Part shown: positions 6,505 to 12,345 of the stretch, piece after piece
Numbering within the stretch: position 1 is the first letter of the stretch
Layout: every line of letters begins with the position of its first letter
From: Baffinella frigidus
Lineage: Eukaryota > Cryptophyceae > Cryptomonadales > Baffinellaceae
Assembly (NCBI GenBank): GCA_026770585.1
Contig: MU646988.1
Location: forward strand, 60,185-72,529
Direction: 5' to 3'
Length of the DNA: 12,345 bases
Notes under the pieces: model-generated
Database searches by the model: none
What the model saw: the letters and a program-made list of their open reading frames with translations, nothing else
What the model was told of the DNA's origin: nothing
Made by a program: the position numbers and the translations under genes

Positions 6505-6975
6505 GTACGAAGCGCTTCTTTGCGACCCTAAAAAGATTTTGTCTCTGATTTTCATGGGGCATGGAGCCATTTCTGAATTTAACTCACTTGTATGGTTTTA
6601 ACATACCTGGGTGGGAGGAGCTGCTCACCTCGGACTGCTACGCCACGGTGTGTACCGGGTTTAGGGATTTCATCCGGTTACATCTTTAATTTTAATGAAA
6701 ATGGACTAGGAAACAGGGTTCTGGCCCCAACTGAATTTAGTTGGGAACCTAATTAAGCTTCGTCCAACACCTATGCAAATTAGGGGAGCCTTTTTATCAA
6801 ACTTGAATAATTTCCCGGATTAGGTCAGGGGTTGGGGGTGAGTAGTTAGCGAACGAACCCCGCTTTTACCGTTCCGGCCCCGGTTGAGATCTTACCTCTG
6901 TTGACCGGCCCCAGGGTTTCCTGGAACGAACCCTGCCCGAGAAAGAGGATTTGGTCCACTTTGGAGGGCCACTGG
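6505..6975 (+). other. intron 2, first part
   Basis: Apart from the third, diverged copy of the dispersed module (about 6548-6610) and the exon-2 copy at 6615-6647, this stretch holds no gene. CCTAATTA near 6750 recurs at 5722, 11287 and, as CCTAATTC, 11727, always in introns. That is too little to call a motif. Confidence 0.45.
6615..6647 (+). pseudogene. second copy of exon 2 3' end
   Basis: The frame reads EELLTSDCYAT followed by GTGTGT, a donor in the same place as exon 2. Over 33 bases the two copies differ only at CTT/CTG and TCC/TCG, both synonymous third positions. The N-terminal part of the exon (GRHMVATRNVKEG) is missing; upstream lies unrelated repeat sequence. It may be a decayed duplicate or part of an alternative exon. 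Confidence 0.6.
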
Positions 6976-6985
6976 AAACCATAAT

Positions 6986-7299
6986 CCCTTAACCCAAACC
7001 CAACCCCCCAAAACTTTAAATCCCACACCCTAAACCCCACATCCCAACCCCCCCCCACCCTAAACCCCCCACCCTAAACCCCCCACCCTAAACCCCCCAC
7101 CCTCAACCCTACCCCATACCCCCTGCCCCCCAAGCCCCCAAACTCCACCCCTCAAACCCCACACCCTACCCCCTGCCCCCCAAACCCCCAAACTCCACCC
7201 CTCAAACCCCACACCCTGCCCCCCCCTGTAACCAAACGCCAAACATTACACCCTGAACCCTACACCCCAAAGCCCACACCCAAACGCCTACCCCCCAAA
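6986..7299. repeat. C-strand telomere-variant array in intron 2
   Basis: Imperfect CCCTAAACCC, CCCAAAC and CCCCTCAAACCCC units fill the 3' half of intron 2 to within a few bases of the CTGCAG acceptor. ACCCTAAACCCCCC (14 bp) repeats about three times at 7057-7102. A 50-bp block is duplicated in tandem (7118-7167, 7168-7217) with one difference. The tract probably serves as the polypyrimidine region of the intron. Confidence 0.75.
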
Positions 7300-7306
7300 C
7301 CTGCAG

Positions 7307-7380
7307 GTGGTGGCAGAGGCGAGGAGTGAGGCGCTCTGCGGGCGGTGTATGGGCCCGGGCGGCGGGACCGCGCCCATGCG
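7307..7380 (+). CDS. SET-MYND protein, exon 3 (first MYND Cys pair)
   Basis: Acceptor CTGCAG (7301-7306) is followed by 24 codons and two bases: VVAEARSEALCGRCMGPGG and then GTAPM. The donor is CG|GTACGC (7380/7381). CGRC supplies the first zinc pair of a MYND finger (codons at 7337 and 7346). Joined to exon 4 through a split Arg codon (CG+G), the gap to the next Cys is 11 residues, within the usual range. Without splicing, the frame would run into the (CAGT)n tract and read a meaningless SQSV repeat, which supports the donor at 7381. The VVAEARSEA lead-in resembles the segment between SET strand and MYND in SMYD proteins. Confidence 0.68.
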
Positions 7381-7418
7381 GTACGCGACATTCTGCGAAA
7401 TGCGCTCCCACGATTATC

Positions 7419-7508
7419 CAGTCAGTCAGTCAGTCAGTCAATCAGTCAGTCAGTCAGTCAGTCAGTCAGTCAGTCAGTCAGTCAGTCAATCAGTCCACGT
7501 GTTTTTTT
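7419..7508. repeat. (CAGT)n tract and T9 run
   Basis: About 19 CAGT units with two CAAT variants start less than 40 bases after the exon 3 donor, followed by a T run at 7502-7510. It is stop-free in several frames and so gives spurious SQSV open frames. Intron 3 content. Confidence 0.9.
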
Positions 7509-7616
7509 TTCTATCACGCGCCCAGGCGTTGCCCCCCGAACCCTCAACCCTTAACCTTGTGCAGCTCATTGTACAGTTGTAAAGTTGCACAGTTGAGGTA
7601 GTGTGGGGAACCGGTA

Positions 7617-7822
7617 CCCCCCCCCGGTTTCTGGATACCGGATAACCGGATTATCTGGTCGGCCAACGGATATCGGATACCGGTTTTCAAAATCCTGGGG
7701 GGCTCATTTCGTGGGGGGGGGGGGGCAAGTCCTGGGGCCCCACCGGATACCGAATATATCCAGCCCCCCCCACCGGATACCGGATATCAGTTTTTCAAAA
7801 ATCCTGAGGGGGGCTCATTTCG
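7617..7822. repeat. CCGGATA-type repeats with paired modules
   Basis: ACCGGATACCGG, GGATATCGGATACC and related permutations of a CCGGATA heptamer cluster here, with C and G runs (G13 at 7713-7725). A module of heptamers, then CAGTTTTTCAAAAATCCT, then GGGGCTCATTTCG occurs twice (about 7664-7711 and 7771-7822). The same heptamers return at 10321-10465 in the same intron. Confidence 0.7.
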
Positions 7823-7972
7823 CCCCTTTCCCCCAATTATTTCACTTCCCACCCCTCCTCACCCTTCACCCTTCACCCTTCACCCCTCACCCCTTTCCTC
7901 TCAATTCTCCCCCCATTTCTCTCCCTTCACCCCTGCCCCCTCACCTCTCACCCCGCACCCCCCACCCTCCCC
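7823..7972. repeat. pyrimidine-rich tract with CACCCTT repeats
   Basis: Almost pure C/T on the top strand, with CACCCTTCACCCTTCACC and CACCCCTCACCCC runs. It leads directly into the minisatellite. No gene. Confidence 0.75.
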
Positions 7973-9270
7973 TTTTTCACGAAAGCGAGTTACGGAAGCC
8001 TTCATTTTTCACGGAAGCGAGTTACGGGAGCCTTTCTTTTTGACGGAAGCGAGTTATGGAAGCGTTCCTTATTCAAGGAAGCGAGTTACGGAAGCCTTTC
8101 GTTTTTACGGAAGCCTTCCTTTTTTACGGAAGCGAGTTACGGAAGCCTTTCTTTTTTACGGGAGCCTTCCTTTTTTACGGAAGCCTTTCTTTTTTCGGAA
8201 GCAAGTTACAGAAGCCTTCCTTATTGACGGAAGCAAGTTACGGAAGCCTTCCTTATTTCCGGAAGCGAGTTACGGAAGCCTTCCGTTTTTTACGGAAGCC
8301 ATCATTTTTCACGGAAGCAAATTACGGAAGCCTTCCTTTTTTACGGAAGCGAGTTTCGGACGCCTTCCTTTTTCACGGAAGCGAGTTACGGAAGCCTTCC
8401 TTATTCGAGGAAGCGAATTACGGGAGCCTTCCTTTTTCACGGAAGCGAGTTACGGAAGCCTTTCTTTTTTTACAGAAGCCTTCTTTGTTTACGGAAGCGA
8501 GTTAAGGAAGCCTTCCTTTTTTACGGAAGCGAGTTACGGAAGCCTTTCTTTTTTTACGGAAGCCTTCCTTATTCAAGGAAGCGAATCACTCAAGCCTTCC
8601 TTTTTCACGAAACAAAGTTACGGAAGCCTTCCGTTTTTTACGGAAGCCTTCTTTGTTTACGAAAGCGAGTTACGGAAGCCTTTCTGTTTTACGAAAGCGG
8701 GTTACAGACGCCATTCTTTTTTTACGAAAGCCTTCCTTTTTTACGGAAGCCTTCCTTTTTTACGGAAGCGAGTTACGGAAGCCTTCCTTTTTCTCGGAAG
8801 CGAGTGACGGAAGCCTTTCTGATTTTACGGAAGCCTTACTTATTTTACGGAATCCTTTCTTTTTTTACAGAAACCTTCCTTTTTCACGGAAGCGAGTTAC
8901 GAAAGCCTTCCTTTTTACGAAAGCGAGTTACGGCAGCCTTCCTTGTTCACGGAAGTCAGTTACGGAAGCTTTCCTGATTTTCCGGAAGCCTTCCTTTTTC
9001 ACGGAAGCGAGTTACGGAAGCCTTCCTTTTTACGAAAGCGAGTTACGGCAGCCTTCCTTGTTCACGGAAGTCAGTTACGGAAGCTTTCCTGATTTTCCGG
9101 AAGCCTTCCTTTTTCACGGAAGCGAGTTACGGAAGCCTTCCTTTTTCACGGAAGCCTTTTTTTTCACGGAAGCCCTCCTTTTTTACAGATGCGAGTTACG
9201 GAAGCATTCCGTGTTTTACGGAAGCCTTTCGTTTTTACGGAAGCGAGTTACGGAAGCCTTCCTTTTTCAC
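7973..9270. repeat. 1.3-kb GGAAGCGAGTTACGGAAGCC minisatellite
   Basis: Two modules, ACGGAAGCGAGTT and ACGGAAGCCTTCCTTTTT, alternate or repeat singly with frequent single-base and length changes. A 115-bp higher-order unit is duplicated in tandem (8881-8995 and 8996-9110) with a single difference seen by eye, so it is recent. The array ends in an inverted half unit: TTTTTCAC (9263-9270), then TCGCTTCC, then GTGAAAAA (9279-9286). The units contain no stop codon in the top-strand frames, which makes open frames of more than 250 codons. These are by-products, not genes. It lies in intron 3. Confidence 0.9.
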
Positions 9271-9322
9271 TCGCTTCCGTGAAAAAGATAAGAAATTTTA
9301 CATTCGAGTTACACGAGAGACC

Positions 9323-9432
9323 TCAATTGATGCCAACACGGCCCTCATTGGGAAATTCCCAACTCCTGGGGAATTCCAAACTCCTGGGGAAACATGTGAA
9401 TTGGGAATTCCCAACTTGGAATTCCCGAAAAG
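9323..9432. repeat. GGGAATTCCC palindrome cluster, copy 1
   Basis: GGGAAATTCCCAACTCCTGG, GGGGAATTCCAAACTCCTGG and TTGGGAATTCCCAA (a perfect 14-bp palindrome at 9401-9414) are packed within about 90 bp. The same palindrome and neighbours recur at 10008-10105. Confidence 0.65.
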
Positions 9433-9490
9433 GCATGCAGGAACGAGCCTTAGGGAACGAGCCCGCCTGGAGAACGAAGCTCCTTCCGCT

Positions 9491-9765
9491 CTTTGTCTCT
9501 CTCTCTCTCTCTCTTTCTCTCTCGTCTCTCTCCTCCCTCTCGTCTCTCTCTCTGTCTCTCCTCTCTGTCTCTCCTCTCTGTATCTCCTCTCTCTTTCTCT
9601 CTGTCTCTATCCGCTCTCTCCTCCCTCGCTCTCTCTCTCTCTCTCCTCCCTCGCTCTCTCTTTCTCTGTATTTCTCTTCTCTCTCTCTCTCTGATCTCTC
9701 TCTCTTTCTCTCTCTGATCTCTCTATCTATCTCTCTCTTTCTTTCTCTCTCTCTCTTTCCATCTA
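9491..9765. repeat. (CT)n microsatellite, interrupted
   Basis: CTCTCT runs are broken by TGTCTC, CCTCCCTCG and TATC. The tract reads as Ser-Leu repeats on one strand and Arg-Glu repeats on the other, neither a real protein. Confidence 0.9.
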
Positions 9766-9808
9766 AGAGAGGGAAAGACGGTGTTCTCAAATTGGCGGTG
9801 CTACCATG

Positions 9809-9941
9809 TAAAGGGGTACCTCGCTCATAAGAAACCGCTCATACCAAAGTGCCTCCCCAACGACCACCAGAGGATACTAGGTGCAGGCCTACTGTAGGGT
9901 CCCAGGGGGGGGCAGTTGCTTATAGGCATGGTACACCTGTA
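9809..9941. mobile_element. TACAGGGG hairpin element in intron 3
   Basis: The left end TAAAGGGGTACCTCGCTCAT plus AAGAAACCGC, and the right end GCAGTTGCTTATAGGCATGG then TACACCTGTA, match the family at 271-668 about 9 kb away. TA bounds both ends. The interior CCTACTGTAGGGTCCCAGG is the family signature. Its right arm is more decayed than its left. It shows that the family also enters gene introns. Confidence 0.7.
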
Positions 9942-10007
9942 AATGTCCTCGAAGGTCCTAGGCGCACATGCGGACGCACCAAAGATTTCAAAACTCGCAG
10001 TTCATTT

Positions 10008-10105
10008 CCCGTTGGGGATTCCCAACCAAATAAATGGGGACTTGGGATTGGGAATTCCCAACTCAAAAAGTTGGGATGGGGAATTCCGAATTCACAACTC
10101 GGCAC
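10008..10105. repeat. GGGAATTCCC palindrome cluster, copy 2
   Basis: GGGGATTCCCAACC, TTGGGAATTCCCAA (10048-10061), AAAGTTGGGATGGGGAATTC and further EcoRI-like palindromes. It resembles 9323-9432 but is not a simple duplicate. Confidence 0.6.
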
Positions 10106-10320
10106 ACAACCCAAGTGATTTTTCAAAAACCACAGGCAATTCAAATGAGGTGAACTCCAATCGCTCGGGACAGCGATTTTGGATTTTGTGGAAAATTCAA
10201 TACTGGGGAACCCTGTTTTTCGAGAAAATTGAGGTTCATTTTTGTCTCCCGAAAATGCGCTAGCTCCATTCTGTGGGGGGGTAAGCCCTTTTTCGAGCCA
10301 TGTTGGTCAAATTTGTTTGG

Positions 10321-10470
10321 GGGACCGGATACCAGTTTTTGAAAAGATCCGATCCGGTTTTGGGACCGGATACCGGTTTTGGGACCGGATGACGGTTTTG
10401 GGAACGGATACCGGATACGGACAATATCCGGCATCCGGTGGACCGGATATCTGTTTTGCCCAGACCGGTT
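10321..10470. repeat. GGACCGGATACCGGTTTT tandem
   Basis: GGGACCGGATACCGGTTTTG repeats about four times with changes, ending in GGATACCGGATACGG and CCGGATATCTG. It belongs to the same CCGGATA family as 7617-7822; the two clusters flank the minisatellite and CT tract. The stretch from 10106 to 10320 holds nothing I recognise. Confidence 0.7.
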
Positions 10471-10493
10471 CAGCACACTACTTCAAGGTCTAG

Positions 10494-10564
10494 GGTGTAG
10501 GATTTCAGGGCTAGCTCGGCGGTGTGGGTTCGCCTGCAAACCCCTGAACCCGAATCCTTACACC
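10494..10564. repeat. small inverted repeat
   Basis: GGTGTAGGATTTCAGGG (10494-10510) is mirrored by CCCTGAACCC..AATCCTTACACC (10542-10564) with a bulge. The right arm contains telomere-variant CCCTGAACCCGAA. The remaining 180 bases up to exon 4 show no feature except a likely branch site TTAAC at 10717-10721. Confidence 0.45.
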
Positions 10565-10743
10565 AACGGCGCGACATACGCGCTTTGCTTTGTAGCACGC
10601 GCTGCTGCTCCACACCCTGCCACGAAAATTACCACACGATTGTTTTACTACCGCGAGTATGATCGTTCCGCGTCGAACATAAATAATTGACAACTGCTCG
10701 GTACACAGACATGTTGTTAACGGTATTTCGACGGATGGGGCAG

Positions 10744-10839
10744 GTGCGGGACGTGCGGGACGCGGTTCTGCGAGAAGACGTGCCTCGATGACGCGGGCGC
10801 CGAGCACGTTGCCGAGTGCGCTGGGCTCGCCGCGCTCAG
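10744..10839 (+). CDS. SET-MYND protein, exon 4 (MYND finger, main part)
   Basis: After acceptor GGGGCAG (10737-10743) the frame reads CGTCGTRFCEKTCLDDAG and then AEHVAECAGLAAL. Zinc ligands fall at Cys 10745 and 10754, Cys 10769 and 10781, His 10805 and Cys 10817. Spacings are C-x2-C, C-x4-C, C-x3-C, x7-H and H-x3-C. This is the MYND pattern, a protein-interaction zinc finger inserted in the SET domain of SMYD proteins. The C-x4-C gap is one shorter than the usual five, and the common Gln after the sixth Cys is Leu. In-frame TAA just upstream shows that an intron precedes it. No GT donor is found; the best end is CTCAG|GAACC, giving AG+G across to exon 5. Third positions are strongly G/C. 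Confidence 0.72.
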
Positions 10840-10848
10840 GAACCAACC

Positions 10849-11030
10849 CAAAGCCCCACACCCGACCCTTGGAAACTTGGAAACCTGAAAACCTGGAGAC
10901 CCAAACCCCAAGCCCCAAACTCCAAACCCCAAACCCCAAACCTCAAACCCCAAGCCCCAAACCCCAAACCCCAAACTAGACATCCGAAACCCAGAAACCC
11001 GAAACCCGAAACCTGAAAACCGAAACCAAC
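10849..11030. repeat. CCCCAAA variant array in intron 4
   Basis: CCCAAACCCCAAGCCCCAAA and CCCGAAACC units, C-strand orientation, begin about ten bases after the exon 4 end. The main unit is the CCCCAAA heptamer, a G-for-A-like variant of CCCTAAA. It then passes into a C/T-rich tract (11031-11160) without genes. Confidence 0.8.
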
Positions 11031-11189
11031 TCCCTCAACCCTCTCCTCCCTCCCCTCTCTCATCTCTCATCTTCCCTCTCCCCCATACACTACAAACTAA
11101 ACCATCTCCCCTCAACCCTCTCCCATCTCCCCTCTCCCCTCTCCTCCACACCCACTTCCGTAAACCTTCTCCCGCAACTTCCCCAGCAG

Positions 11190-11246
11190 GACGCTGCAGC
11201 GACGCCTCTCGTGTGACTGCGACACGGCGCGCCTATCACTAGCATG
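11190..11246 (+). pseudogene. partial exon 5 copy a
   Basis: After CCCCAGCAG the frame reads TLQRRLSCDCDTARLSLA and then a TGA stop. It parallels KLQRRLACDSDTARLALR of exon 5, 174 bases downstream, with the same acceptor context and phase. Changes include silent third positions (TGC/TGT, CTC/CTA). The second half of the exon is lost. Confidence 0.6.
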
Positions 11247-11356
11247 ATCCGGATGTGTCGTAATTTTCATTGCAAAATTGCAAAAGCCTAATTAATACAG
11301 TACTGTAGTGAACACTGTAGTAAACTGTTGTGGACAATGTAGTAAAGACACAGCGC
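11247..11356. other. AT-rich spacer with TACAGTACTGTA palindrome
   Basis: TACAGTACTGTA (11296-11307) is a perfect 12-bp palindrome. Short echoes CACTGTAGTAAA and CAATGTAGTAAA follow. It lies between exon 5 copy a and exon 5. No coding function. Confidence 0.5.
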
Positions 11357-11363
11357 ACAGCAG

Positions 11364-11454
11364 GAAGCTGCAGCGACGCCTCGCGTGCGACAGCGACACG
11401 GCGCGCCTCGCGCTGCGGGCCCTCGCGCGAAAGGCCCTCGAGGCTCCTCCTCAG
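11364..11454 (+). CDS. SET-MYND protein, exon 5 (helix after MYND)
   Basis: With acceptor CAGCAG (11358-11363) the split codon AG+G gives Arg, followed by KLQRRLACDSDTARLALRAL and ARKALEAPPQ. In SMYD proteins MYND is followed by a helix with the pattern x-RLLLRxLxRK, which DTARLALRALARK fits well. Continuity with exon 4 (AECAGLAAL-R-KLQRRL) is natural. I end the exon at CAG|GACGAC, which joins in phase to the matching GAG|GACGAC before exon 6. The alternative is GAG|GTTCTC at 11466/11467, a canonical donor that keeps four more codons (DDGE) and then repeats them in exon 6. Three other versions of this exon lie in the flanking introns. Confidence 0.6.
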
Positions 11455-11572
11455 GACGACGGCGAGGTTCTCCATCAAACCCCTAATTTTTGTATGATTA
11501 GAGCGGTGTGCAGCGATGTTGGCCGCGACAATAATGCAAAACTGGTGAAAGTTGACAATGTTGTACCACCAG

Positions 11573-11657
11573 AAGCGTCAGCTTTTGCCAATTTCTGGCG
11601 TGTGACGGAGACACGGCGTGTCTCGTGCTGCGGGTCCTCACCCGGAAGGCTCTCGAG
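11573..11657 (+). pseudogene. exon 5 copy c, possible alternative exon
   Basis: Between CCACCAG (acceptor) and GAG|GTTCTC (donor) an open frame reads SVSFCQFLACDGDTACLVLR and VLTRKALE. It aligns with the exon 5 ACDSDTARLALRALARKALE and has diverged at both silent and amino-acid-changing sites while staying open. Entry (one base before the first codon) and exit (after a full codon) phases equal those of exon 5. It could replace exon 5 in an alternative mRNA; it could equally be a young pseudo-exon. Confidence 0.5.
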
Positions 11658-11786
11658 GTTCTCAATCCTTATCCACGCCAGACCTCAAAAGGGCCTATTG
11701 AAAAGAACCTTCATTTAATAGGCAGCCTAATTCAACATCAGCTGTCCCTAGTAATTCCTCCTTGTCAGCCTTATGAAAGATCAAAA

Positions 11787-11838
11787 TGGCTCGCCCGAAA
11801 GGCCCGAAAGGCCCTCGAGGCTCCTCCCATACGAGAAT
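11787..11838 (+). pseudogene. exon 5 copy d (3' part)
   Basis: The frame reads LARKARKALEAPP then IREC and a stop. It copies LARKALEAPP of exon 5 with an internal duplication of the ARK codons (CGAAAGGCC twice). CCCTCGAGGCTCCTCC is identical to exon 5. A last trace, TTCTCGAGTGGTCCTGAG, abuts exon 6 at 11997-12014. The rest of 11658-12014 holds no gene. Confidence 0.5.
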
Positions 11839-12014
11839 GCTAGAGGTTCCTATTTAAAACCGAGATGTAGCCTTTGTGTAGTAACTTGCATTGCCTTTGA
11901 AGCCCTTCCATGCCAAATTAAACCAGACACGAGGTTGGAACACCCTATCCTGGTACAATGTTTTACAACCCCACATGTAGACAGGCCCCTCTTGCATTCT
12001 CGAGTGGTCCTGAG

Positions 12015-12155
12015 GACGACCGCGAGATGCGTCAACCCAAAATTTGTGACGCGCACGTGGCGCGGCAGGTGCACTGGCAGGACGTGGAGACGCTCCTCTC
12101 GCATCGGCCCATCGCGGAGAAGTCCTCACTCTTTTCGCAGCGCTTGGCGGACGCG
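12015..12155 (+). CDS. SET-MYND protein, exon 6 (SET-I helical segment)
   Basis: The frame holds 47 codons, including ICDAHVARQVHWQDVETLLSHRPIAEKSSLFSQRLADA. It starts after CCTGAG (12009-12014) and ends at GCG|GTAAAT (12155/12156), a strong donor. In SMYD/ASHR1-like proteins the helical insert in the SET domain has the form V-E-x-L-x-S-H followed by a segment of 10-12 residues and a Gln/Ala-rich helix; DVETLLSH and QRLADA fit this in order and spacing. The upstream frame is open to 11958, but the match to exon-5-like sequence before 12015 favours an acceptor here. The catalytic SET core would be in later exons outside the window. Confidence 0.6.
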
Positions 12156-12162
12156 GTAAATG

Positions 12163-12345
12163 CTGAACCCTAAACCCTAAACCCTCAATCCTGAACCCTA
12201 AACCATGAACCCTGAACCCTAAACCCTAAACCCTAAACCCTAAATCCTAGATCCTAAACCCTAAACCCTGAACCCTAATCCCTAAACCCTAGACCCTAAT
12301 CTCTGAACCCCAAACCCTAAGCCCTAAGCCCTAAACCCTAAACCC
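12163..12345. repeat. CCCTAAA array in next intron, C strand
   Basis: About 25 heptamers, mainly CCCTAAA with CCCTGAA, CCCTCAA and CCCTAAG variants, begin seven bases after the exon 6 donor and run off the window. With the C-rich strand on top at a right-hand edge the array faces inward, so it is not the end of a chromosome lying to the right. Best read as an interstitial array at the 5' end of an intron. Confidence 0.88.

Noticed and set aside
7419-7582. SQSV-repeat protein continuing from exon 3
   Set aside because: The (CAGT)n tract explains the repeat, and a GT donor at 7381 with matching phase to the MYND exon explains the open frame better.
8040-8807. A 255-codon open frame on the + strand (and overlapping long frames to 9282)
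   Set aside because: It is made wholly of the minisatellite; other frames are equally open and the translation is the repeat unit reread in changing phase.
7973-9270. CRISPR-like array of repeats and spacers
   Set aside because: Units are contiguous, vary in length, share sequence between would-be spacers, and the context is eukaryotic.
9323-9830. Long Ser/Leu (+) and Arg/Glu (-) open frames
   Set aside because: They are translations of the CT microsatellite with no start context or domain.
12163-12345. Chromosome end (telomere)
   Set aside because: The strand orientation is wrong for a right end and the array starts inside an intron.

Overview
This is a eukaryotic nuclear window. It has no bacterial-style operons, no tRNA or rRNA gene that I can see, many simple-sequence and telomere-like arrays, and one multi-exon gene on the + strand whose exons sit far apart in repeat-filled introns. 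The heptamer CCCTAAA/TTTAGGG and its variants (CCCGAAA, CCCCAAA, CCCTGAA) recur throughout. That telomere type is known from green algae and land plants, dinoflagellates and some stramenopiles. Exons are very GC-rich at third codon positions. Two introns look as if they use AG|GA rather than AG|GT at the donor, which would fit a dinoflagellate, but I cannot settle the lineage from sequence alone.

The main gene content is the N-terminal half of a SET-MYND (SMYD/ASHR1-like) protein, assembled by eye from exons at 4891-5166, 6418-6504, 7307-7380, 10744-10839, 11364-11454 and 12015-12155. The proposed frame is kept across every junction and gives 255 codons. In order these encode a low-complexity N-terminus, the N-terminal SET strand segment (GR..VATRNVKEGEELL), the first Cys pair of a MYND zinc finger, the other six zinc ligands, the helix after MYND (DTARLALRAL) and the helical SET-I segment (DVETLLSH). 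The SET catalytic core would lie beyond the right edge.

Layout: 1-1400 holds foldback sequences and a family of about 120-bp hairpin elements with TACAGGGG termini. 1400-2950 is mostly degenerate G-strand telomere-like arrays and short dispersed repeats. 2950-3660 holds weak gene relics and one copy of a dispersed hairpin repeat. 3660-4890 is largely free of repeats and is the likely upstream and leader region. 4891-12155 is the gene, whose introns hold a foldback element, tandem partial copies of exon 2, telomere-variant arrays, a (CAGT)n tract, a 1.3-kb minisatellite, a CT microsatellite, a hairpin element and partial copies of exon 5. 12163-12345 is a CCCTAAA array that starts right after a splice donor.

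The most notable feature is the reiteration of exon edges: parts of exon 2 and exon 5, with their splice sites, recur several times in the flanking introns and differ partly at synonymous positions. One copy (11573-11657) matches exon 5 in both entry and exit phase and could be an alternative exon.
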